The notes beneath the pieces were generated by a model. It searched no databases. It saw only the letters and a program-made list of their open reading frames with translations, and had not been told where the DNA came from. From positions 19,303,501 to 19,367,500 of the forward strand of contig NC_056761.1 in assembly GCF_018687715.1 (NCBI RefSeq): DNA of 64,000 nucleotides, given 5' to 3'. Origin of the DNA: Carya illinoinensis (taxonomy: Eukaryota > Streptophyta > Magnoliopsida > Fagales > Juglandaceae). A program made the translations under genes and the position numbers. This document shows, in pieces, positions 55,441 through 64,000 of this stretch; position 1 is the stretch's first letter, and each line of letters opens with the position of its first letter.

Positions 55441-56236
55441 TATCTTTTGGAATATTGAACAACAACAGATATTACTTAATTAAATCAATCAAAGAACATT
55501 GATCATTTCAAAGCCCCCTTTACAACAAAGGATTCAAAACACTTTCATCAAAGTGTTTAGCATCACAACAAAGGCCCAACAACATATAAGTGTTCAAAAC
55601 AAGGAATCTACACAACCCTTTATGCTTAGCATACTTCATATAGTAAGATCATCTCTTTGACTAATCTTCCCATCATATCTTTGTCTAGAATTCTGATGCT
55701 AGACAGGATAGCGATTATTTTGCAGGCTAGTCTCAATTGATAATTCACAAGGAATAACACAAGAGAATCGCCCAAAAAAACATAGAGAAACACATCTGCT
55801 GTCAATTTATAATTATAAAATCAAAAAATCTGCAAATCAGCCCACAAGCTGGGCTGTATAGTTGAAAGTCGCCATAATCAGAATTTTACCGAAAATAGCA
55901 AAATTCTAATAATCATGCCAAAATTAAATACGTAACAAAAGAAGTAATCTGCAAAAAAATTGGCCCAAATTGAGTTCAGAATTACTTCCTAAATGATAAA
56001 TGAAATATTACCATAAAATGAAAAAAAATAACTAAAAATGGGGATTTGGAAGGAAAAATAGTGGATTTTGACCTAAAAAAAGATGCGCACTGAGCATAAC
56101 TGGGTGGCCATGACGTGCGCACCAAAAAGAGCTTTTCAAATTGGGGTCATATGTGCAATTCTGATACCCGTAGCCAAAGTTATAGCCAAAATACCGTAAC
56201 GCACTTAAAATTGCCCCAATTAGAAAAAGATCACGA
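55441..56236 (-). other. Probable 3' non-coding and LTR region of the CRM/Reina-like element
   Basis: This lies downstream of the integrase end in minus sense, where a 3' LTR is expected. No clear TG...CA boundary or purine tract could be fixed, so the LTR limits are unknown. Confidence 0.35.
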
Positions 56237-58224
56237 TTACCTGCCATTTTTGAATGGATTTGCCAACTCTAGGTATCTCAGCGCCATCAACGTGCCATCT
56301 GACAACTCAGCATCATTTAACTTGAATCCTCCTGCATCAGTCGCCCTTGGTTGGAAAGAACTTGTCCTCGAGTTCACAGTAACTTCATTGGAATCCACAA
56401 AACAAGGACTTCGGTATTTCACATTAAAGACATCATAAGTCCTCAAATGGATGGGGAGACGCAGCCTATAGGCATTATCATTGATCTTCTGCAGAATCTC
56501 ACAGGGTCCAATCTTTCGCTCCTTAAGCTTATTATACTCTCTAATAGGAAAACGATCACAAGTTAATACTGTCCAAACAAAATCACCAACATAAAAAAGT
56601 ACCTGATGACGATGACTGTCAACCTGAACCTTATACTTGGCATTGCTCTCGTGAATGGCTAGTTTCACCTGCTCATGGATGCCTTGAAGATGTTCTGCCA
56701 TCTCATCTGCCTTAGGACTCAAACAACCTACACGTGGAGTAGGGGCTAAGTCTAGCACCCCGGATGCATTCTAACCATAGACAATCTCAAATGGGCTAAT
56801 TCTTGTGGTTTTGTTCTTCAATTTGTTATAGGCAAATTCTGCTTGAGGTAATGCCAAATCCCACTGTTTCGGTTTAGTTCTTGCCAAACACCTCAAAAGT
56901 TTGCCTAAACTCCGGTTCGCCATCTCGGTCTAACCATCTATTTGGGGGTGGTAGGCGCTGCTGAAATTCAACTGTGTCCCTAGTTTCTCCCACAAACTCT
57001 TCCAAAAATGACTGAACTTAGTGTCATGATCTAAAGTGATTGATTGAGGAATACCATGTAAACGCACAATCTCCCTAAAGGAGAGATGGGCGATCCGGGC
57101 AGCATCCATTGTTTTCCTGCAAGCTACAAAATGGGCCATCTTGGAAAACCTGTCAACCACAACCAAAATAGAATTCAAGGCCCATTGGGTATGAAGTAAG
57201 CCCAACACAAAGGCCATACTGACATCAAACCAAGGGGCCTCAAGAATAGGCAAAGGACAGGCCTGCATTAGTGAGAACTCCCTTGGACCACTAACACACA
57301 TAACAACGCTCCACATAATGAGCCATGTCACTGGCTAATTTGGGCCAATAATAGTAAGAAGAGATCAGGGCCAATGTCTTATCTCACCCAAAGTGACCCT
57401 AGTTATGAAGTTCACTAATAATCTGCTGCCTTAGTGAACAATCTGGAATGCACAACTATAATTCATGAAACAGATAACCATTATGCAAAATAAAGTCATG
57501 ACATTGACCATCAGTTACCTCCTGAATTATCCTCCCGAAGGAAGGATCTGCTGCATACATATCAATGAAAGCCTCAAATCCTGCAACTCTGGTACTCATG
57601 GTGGTGAGGAGTAACGTACGATGACTCAGTTTATTTGCAACACGGTTCAGACTCCCTGCTTGGTGTCTTAGCGCAAATGTGAACTCCTGCAAGTATGCCA
57701 CCCACTTGGCATGCCGTCTACTCAGCTTGTGTTGGCCATTGATGTACTTCAAGGCCTCATGATCAGTGATGAGAATGAACTCCCTCTGTATTAGGTAGTG
57801 ATGCCAATGCTTCAGGGACTCAATTATGGCATAAAACTCTAGGTCATAGGTGGAATAGTTCTTCTTTGGTCACGACAGCTTTTCATTGAAAAAAGCTATT
57901 GGGCGCCCCTCCTGACTCAAAACATCACCAATGGCAACCCCAGATGCATCACATTTTACCTCAAACACCTTTTCAAAATCAGGAAGTGCCAAAACTGGTG
58001 CTTCTGTCATCTTCTACTTGACCAATTGAAAACTGGCATCTGCCTCCTCAGACCACTAGAAATCATGTCCCTTGAGGCACTCTGTGATAGAGCAATCAGG
58101 GTACTAAAGTTTTTGATGAACCAGTGGTAGAAGGACGCAAATCCATGGAAACTTCTAACATCATGCAAGGTCTTTGGTTTGGGCCACTCCAAGACCGCAT
58201 TTATCTTTGATTGATTGACCGGTG
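56237..58224 (-). pseudogene. CRM/Reina-like gypsy pol (RT thumb, RNase H, integrase)
   Basis: In minus order there is an RT thumb with V-R-S-F-H-G-F-A-S-F-Y (58165-58130), then RNase H to integrase linker with A-N-K-L-S-H-R (57752-57456). The integrase core (57331-56930) has [12 protein letters not shown], then S-I-T-L-D-H-D and S-A-Y-H-P-Q-I-D-G. The integrase C-terminus (56758-56237) has Y-K-V-Q-V-D, then I-G-P-C-E-I-L and a D-V-F-N-V segment. The wording fits CRM or Reina chromoviruses. No clear chromodomain is seen. The frames are broken. Athila DNA interrupts the gene at 58225, so the RT front half lies beyond the window. Confidence 0.75.
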
Positions 58225-59484
58225 CAAAACTACAAGTGCACAGTATCGTAGTTTTATAGTAAAGTAATAAGAAGAGTATCGTCATCAGGGATTAGTACCT
58301 TACGTTTGCCAAATACTAAAATTATACTAAACTTGATTTTATCTAGAGGAATCACTAAGATTTTTGTAGTTGCAATCTAAACTAGATCAACTCAAAGAAA
58401 AATGTGCAAAGGAAATAACACTGACGTTCGAAGATCAAATTAATGGGAAGAAAACTTCTAGGAAATCGATTTCACCTACTTCTTCACTATGCTTTTCTCA
58501 TCCAGCTAATTTAATTTAAATCTCTTTTGTCTATTAGCAAATCTCTAATTCATCCAAAAGCCTCTTTCGATAGTCAATTGGAATTGACTCTTGGTTATCA
58601 ATTCACACAAGAATATGCAAATTCAATAATCAAGAACGCAATAAGACTAATGATTTAATTACTACATAGGTTCATACAAGTCTTTCGATCTCTAAACTTA
58701 CCTATGCTGAAATATCCAAGATCTACCCTATGATTCCCTCTTTCGACAGCAAATCACAAGATTACTTATCATCTAATCAATGGCCAGTTAATTAGAAGCA
58801 ATAAATTCAGAATAAATCAGATAAACAAAGAGAGAATTGCATTAAATTAGCATAGACAATCAAGCATAGTTCGGAAATAGGTTACATCGTTTTCCTAGAA
58901 TGAAGAAAATTTAGCTCATGCTAGAAATGGAATTCAACATAAACGAATTCACCATAATTGTTCTGAGAAGATGGGAAGAAGAAAATAAACATTGAAAAAT
59001 CCTCCTTACAGCCTCAACTCGTTGTCAAAAGCTCAAGGGAACGATTCAACGCTTTTCTCTCGTCCGTGCTCGTGTATGATTCCAACGTACGTGCAATAAT
59101 TGGAATTCCGTCTCCAAAAACAGATGAATTGAATTCCTCTAACTGTGTTTTTCTCTCTCAAGAAGTGTTCTCCAGTCAAAAACTCGCGGCTCTAGAGTGA
59201 AAAATTGCTTTTATATGGTCTCACGGCAGAAAACCTAAAATCTGTCAAAATACGATGTTCGCTCGAGCGGGGTGTCGAGTGCGCGTCGAGCGTTCGACTC
59301 TGCCTGATTTCGCTCAAGCAGCCAATGTCTCCACTCGAGCGATCTTTGTTTTTCAGCAACCCGCTCGAGCTCCCTGTCGAGCGGCAGTCGAGCGTTTGAA
59401 TCTGCCTGAATTCGCTCGAGCGGCCAAAAGCTTCCGCTCGAGTGAACTTGTAAAATCTGCAATATGAAATTTTGCAAGTCATCA
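58225..59484 (-). repeat. 3' LTR of the second Athila
   Basis: 1260 bp with TG...CA ends (plus strand TGCAAAAC ... AGTCATCA), next to a minus-strand purine tract at 59485-59500. Its U3 part (the 59.25-59.45 kb end) is rich in TCGAG motifs. Confidence 0.75.
59255..59450. repeat. TCGAG-rich duplicated module in the LTR
   Basis: About ten variants of GCTCGAGCGG occur in 200 bp. The block is a ~105-bp imperfect tandem duplication: each half ends in a run containing CTGCCTGA, then TTCGCTC. It sits within 230 bp of the LTR start, where promoter and enhancer elements lie. Confidence 0.7.
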
Positions 59485-59500
59485 AATACCCCCAAACTTA
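59485..59500 (-). promoter_or_regulatory. Polypurine tract of the second Athila
   Basis: GTAAGTTTGGGGGTAT on the minus strand, just before the LTR start TGATGACTTGC. Confidence 0.65.
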
Positions 59501-61155
59501 CAACTTTGTTTGTTCTAAAAAAAAAAATGATAGTTTAGGCAATATCGATTCAACCCGAAAGAGAAGTATCATCACTCACCAAGCTTTTATGAATTTAGAT
59601 TTCATCTCTAGTATCTTACTCTTTTAACATCAAAGATGGCAGGAAAATCAATCAAAAATGTTACAATTTGTCAAGCAAGAGTTAGGCGTTTACTTCAACC
59701 TAAAGCTAAGACCTTGAGTGTGTGTGTGATATAGTCAATTTAACCTCAAACCACCTGCAAACTCAGATAAAAGTAGAACAACCAAAATCAGAAGAATTCT
59801 CTTAAAACTTAACCCCATAAGTCCAATTTTCAGAAATCCCCTCCACTAATGTAGTCAACACCAAAATCAGAGATCAAAAGGTCTTTAATAAAGTTGTAAT
59901 GATAGGCCACAGGGTGAGGGTTAAGAAAGAACTGGATATGGAAAATTAAATCAAACTGAGAAAATACTTAGTGAAAAGAACATTAAAAGAGAAACCCACA
60001 TGATTCAAATCATAGCTCTTTCTTGGCAATATGCTCATACTTGTGGCATTATTATTGCTGTAATCACTGATGTAAAACCAACAATTCCCTTAACAAAATC
60101 TGAGCTAATTCACACTCCGCTTAGCGACTTCTTTTTCTTTTTTTTTTCTTTTCTTCTTCTTCTTCTTCTTCTTTTCTCTCTCTCTCTCTCTTTTTTTTTT
60201 TTTGAGTCACTTCCTTTCTTCTTCTTTTTCTTCTTCTTCTTTGATCAATCAAAGCAAAAATAATACGATTCATCATGAAACCAATTTTTCTCTTTTAAAT
60301 GAAACTCTCCACCAAAGTATTTTCTCAAACTATCAAAGGTAGATTCATTGTTTTTCAGGCTTAGAGCTGGCATGGTTTATGTAGTTCAAAGAATAAATAA
60401 AGGCTTATGAAGGCTCAAAGGGGTTGACTATGGAAACACACCATGTAATGATGGCATGACATTTAGGACGGCTGGGAAAGCTTTTTGGTTATGCCAAAGA
60501 AATGCCTAGATCATTTCTCTGATATTTGGTCTCAACTAGGATTTCGCCTAAAGGACCCATCAACGGATTCTAGAGCAAAGCAAAATCGAATCTCCCTCTT
60601 TCAATTAATTCAACTTCTTCTCTTCATAAGCAAAATGGAATAAGAGAAAAACGACTATGTGCTCAATTGTGTTCAAGGTCAAAGATTTAAACCAAAGTAC
60701 CCACAAAACTTCACTTGACATAAAAGAAATTTTTGAAAATTTTTCTCAAAACCATCTTCAATCACAAATTTCAGAGTCATAGAGAATTCAATCTTACTCC
60801 AATGCATGCTTGGTAAGAGAATCAAACAACCCATCAACAACCCAAGACTTAGAAAACAAGAGGATCAAATGATTATAAGAGTTTACACCCCCAAACTTAA
60901 ACTAAACAATGTCCTCATTGTAATACAAAAGTAAAAAGGATTGAAGAAATAAAAGAACTTCCCTGGTTTCATAGTGAATCTTCCGTAGATTAGAATTTTT
61001 CAGCTCTTTATTCTTGCTAAATAATCCTGCATCAAAAACCAATTTATTAAAACTTAAATAAATAAAGATAATAAAATAAATGAAAGAAAGAAAGATAGAT
61101 CTATGGGTTGCCTCCCATAAGCGCTTGTTTTAAAGTCTACAGCCAGACTTTTCAA
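59501..61155 (-). other. Non-coding region between integrase and LTR
   Basis: No reading frame of note and no envelope-like ORF. Near 60890-60925 the minus strand has TTTAAGTTTGGGGGTG-like and GAGGACATTG words, the same Athila landmark seen at 39.9 kb. Confidence 0.6.
60125..60250. repeat. CT/TTC microsatellite
   Basis: Runs of TTC and CT with poly-T. The frame at 60000-60263 is a product of this low-complexity DNA. Confidence 0.8.
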
Positions 61156-62360
61156 TGATCATCAATTAGGATCTCCAAGAGGAATAAATGCATAGTTCCT
61201 CTCTATTTGCTCTCCATAGTAGTGCTTCAATCTCTGACCATTAACTCTGAAAATATTCTCAGTCTTGTCCTTCAAATCTACTGCTCCAAAAGAGAAAACT
61301 TCATGAATTGTATAAGGACCCGTCCATCTTGATTTCAACTTTCATGGAAAGAGTTTGAGTCGTGAATTGAAGAGTAAAACTTGTTGTCCTGGAGCAAACT
61401 CTCGCCTGAGAATTTGTTTGTCATGCCACTTCTTCGTCTTTTCTTTATAGATCCATTCTGGAACTCTTCCATCTCATTCAATTGAAGAAGTCGCTTTTCA
61501 CCTGCTGCCTTCAAATCAAAATTAAACTCTTTTACAGCCCAATAAGCTCTATGTTCCAACTCTACAGGAAGATGACATGCCTTTCCAAAAGCTAATCGAT
61601 ATGGAGACATCCCGATAGGTGTTTTAAAGGCTGTACGGTATGCCCACAAAGCATCATCAAGCTTCTTCGCCCAATCATTTCTATTGATTTTGACCATCTT
61701 CTCAAGGATGTTCTTGATCTCTCTATTTGAAATTTCAGCGTGACCATTAGTTTGAGGATGGTAAGCAAGTGCTATCTTGTGCTTCACACCATATTTAGAA
61801 AGAAGATTCTCAAACAACTTGTTGCAAAAGTGAGTCCCTTCATCACTAATAATAGCTCGTGGAGTGCCAAATCTTGTGAATATGTTCTTTTGCAGAAATT
61901 TGAGTACTACCTTTGCATCATTTTTTGTTGTAGCAATTGCTTCCACCCATTTTGACACATAGTCAACTGCTAATAAGATATAAGCAAAACCAAAAGAAGG
62001 AGGAAAAGGCCCCATAAAATCTATTCCCCAAACATCAAACAACTCAACTTCTAAGATACCTTTCAATGGTAACTCATGACGCCTTGAAATATTTCTCATA
62101 CGTTGGCACCGGTCACAAGTTTTCACCAAAGTGTAACTATCACGAAAAATGGAAGGCCAAAAGAACCCACTTTGAAGTACCTTAGCTGCTGTACGGGTGG
62201 CTCCAAAGTGTCCTCCATATGATGATGAATGGCAATGATGGAGGATGTCTTGCATCTCTTCTTCCGGCACACATCTTCTAGTGATTTGATCAGGGCATCT
62301 TTTGAACAACAAAGACTCATCCCAAAGATAATGATTCACATCATGCAAAAATTTCTTACG
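61156..62360 (-). pseudogene. Athila integrase
   Basis: The open part 62348-61335 has a zinc-binding H/C region (H-H-C-H-S-S and C-D-R-C-Q-R). The catalytic core has G-I-D-F-M-G-P, then [11 protein letters not shown] and I-I-S-D-E-G-T-H-F, with A-E-I-S-N-R-E near residues 205-212 for the Glu. The C-terminus shifts frame near 61440 and continues with K-S-R-W-T-G-P and V-N-G-Q-R-L-K to about 61160. The enzyme would insert the cDNA. A one-base shift near 62355 separates it from RNase H. Confidence 0.85.
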
Positions 62361-64000
62361 TTGATGTAAGTAAGATCAGGTGGTAGAACTTTACAAGCTA
62401 GATAATTAACAATATCAGCATACCACGAAAGCTTGATCTCACATGCAAACAACTGCTCATCAGGGAATGCCTCTTGGACCACTGAATCTGGTCTTTCTTC
62501 CTCTTGCTCTAACCGAGAGAGATGGTCAGCCACTAAATTTTCACTTCCCTTCTTATCTCGAATCTCCAAATCAAATTCTTGAAGAAGGAGGATCCAACGA
62601 ATTAGCCTTGGCTTAGCATCCTTCTTGCCAAAGAAATAGCGAAGTGCTGCATGATCAGTGAACACTATCACCTTTGTCCCAATGAGGTAAGACTAAAATT
62701 TGTCACAAGCAAATACCACAGCAAGCATCTCCTTCTCAGTTGTAGTATAATTTAAGTGAGCTTCATTCAATGTCCGGCTTGCATAGTAGATGGCTCTAAA
62801 CAGCTTGTCTCGCCTTTGCCCCAACACTGCTCCATATGCAAAGTCACTTGCATCGCACATAACTTCAAAAGGTTGACTCCAATCAGGCACAATCACAATT
62901 GGTGCTGAAATTAGGTTCTCCTTGAGTGCATTAAAGGCATGCAAACAAATAACATCAAAGTCAAATGCAGAATTTTTCTCAAGAAGATTACATAAAGGTT
63001 TAGACAGTTTAGAAAAATCCTTGATAAATCTTCTATAAAATCCCGCATGTCCCAGAAAACTTCTGATTCCCTTCACATTCTTTGGAGGTGGTAGTTTCTC
63101 TATGGTTGCAATTTTGGCTCGATCCACCTCAATTCCTTTGGATGACACTCTATGGCCCAGCACGATCCCTTCTTGAACCATGAAATGACACTTCTCCCAG
63201 TTTAGGACTAGATTTTTATCTTCACATCTCTGCAAAACAAGAGCTAAGTTATGCAAACAATGATCAAAAGATGTACCAAAAACTGAAAAGTCATCCATGA
63301 ATACTTCCATTATATCTTCCACCATGTCAGAAAAGATAGCCATCATGCAACGTTGAAATGTCGCAGGGGCGTTGCACACTCCAAAAGGCATCCTCCTAAA
63401 AGCAAATGTTCCATAGAGGCATGTGAATGTAGTTTTCTCTTGATCTTCAGGAGCTATAGCAATCTGATTATACCCCGAATAACCATCCAAAAAACAATAG
63501 TAGGAGTACCCAGCCAATCGATCCAACATCTGATCAATGAATGGAAGTGGAAAATGATCCTTCCTTGTTGCTTTATTCAACTTGCGGTAATCCATGCATA
63601 CACGCCATCCCGTGACTGTTCTTGTAGGAATGAACTCATTATTTTCATTTTTCACCACCGTCATTCCACCCTTCTTTGATACAACTTGCACTGGACTTAC
63701 CCATGAACTATCTAAAATAGCATATATAATTCCAGCATTAAGGAGTTTCAAAATTTCAGCTCTCACTACTTCCTTCATTGCTGGATTTAATCTTCTTTGG
63801 TGCTCAATTGTTGGCTTGTAAAGCTCCTCCATTAAAATCTTGTGCATGCAAATGGAGGGACTTATTCCTTTTATGTCAGAAATAGTCCATCCCAAGGCTG
63901 TTCTATGCTCCCTCAATACATGCAGCAACTTTTCCTCTTCTTCAAGTGTGAGTGATGTAGCAACAATCACTGAAAATGTATCACTATCACCCAAGAATGC
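62336..64000 (-). pseudogene. Athila RT and RNase H
   Basis: RT is open from the right edge to 62693. It includes R-V-C-M-D-Y-R-K-L-N, then [10 protein letters not shown], and the catalytic F-M-D-D-F near 63290. Then come C-D-A-S-D-F-A-Y-G-A (about 62850) and the conserved S-R-T-L-N of RNase H. One stop at 62690-62692 interrupts it. The same frame resumes with F-T-D-H-A-A-L-R-Y (62671-62336). Apart from that stop and a shift near 62355 it is well preserved, so it may have been active fairly recently. The 5' end lies outside the window. Confidence 0.85.

Larger units (their letters stand above)
58225..64000 (-). mobile_element. Second Athila element (minus strand), partial
   Basis: From right to left it holds RT (from beyond the edge), RNase H, integrase, a non-coding region and the 3' LTR. 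The LTR ends abut the CRM/Reina-like pol it interrupts. gag, protease and the 5' LTR lie outside the window. It is a different Athila family from the one at 34-49 kb: the LTR is shorter and unrelated in sequence. Confidence 0.8.

Noticed and set aside
59192..59495. Overlapping Arg/Ser-rich frames near 59.3 kb
   Set aside because: They are translations of the TCGAG-rich LTR module in several frames.
60000..60263. Phe/Leu-rich 87-codon frame resembling a membrane protein
   Set aside because: Microsatellite translation.
1..64000. tRNA, rRNA and CRISPR features
   Set aside because: No clover-leaf, rRNA-like or regularly spaced repeat-spacer structure was seen. The tRNA-like words are retroelement primer sites.

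Overview
This is transposon-rich, AT-rich plant nuclear DNA, almost certainly from a eudicot. It holds Ty3/gypsy LTR retrotransposons of at least three lineages (Tekay-like chromovirus, CRM/Reina-like chromovirus, Athila), L1-type LINEs, a MITE, and an endogenous pararetrovirus of the Caulimoviridae that looks like a florendovirus. Nearly all coding capacity is element-derived. Most of it is broken, so the ancient layers can be ordered by which element interrupts which.

Only one host gene is supported. It is tiny, about 63 codons. Its start exon lies at 17759-17863 and its terminal exon at 51980-52066, in phase, with GT/AG borders. The intron between them is 34.1 kb and holds most of the transposons in the window. 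A probable 5'UTR exon ends at 16517. The endogenous virus (about 6.2-16.07 kb, minus strand) ends only about 330 bp upstream of that exon.

Layout. 1-3154: non-autonomous internal region with gag remnants (minus); 3155-5416: its 5' LTR, inserted into a LINE relic (5417-6050). 6200-16070: florendovirus-like provirus bounded by TA-rich DNA (movement protein, coat protein, protease, RT, RNase H, then ORF2), interrupted by a solo LTR at 10465-12756 with 5-bp target duplications. 16.4-17.9 kb: start of the host gene. 18.2-20.05 kb: LINE relic. 20129-31986: mosaic of old LTRs, split by a complete but non-autonomous LTR element (21583-30283, target duplication CTAAG). The internal part of that element carries a small gene on the opposite strand with its own promoter-like signals. 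31987-34033 and 49116-49900: two halves of one Tekay-like pol, split by a 15-kb Athila insertion (34039-49110, target duplication CAGTT). The two Athila LTRs are inverted relative to each other around a LINE with a 1257-codon open frame. 49.9-51.84 kb: fragments of another gypsy gag and a LINE 3' end. 52.07-55.4 kb: 3' flank of the host gene. 55.4-58.2 kb: CRM/Reina-like pol relic. 58225-64000: a second Athila element (minus), leaving the window on the right.

Order of events inferred from nesting: host gene, then LINE and old gypsy LTRs in the intron, then the Tekay-like element, then the Athila/LINE complex and the CTAAG-flanked element, which are the youngest (near-identical LTR pairs). In the upstream block the virus integrated first and the solo-LTR parent later inserted into it. 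All assignments come from reading the sequence and from recalled family motifs; no database search was run.
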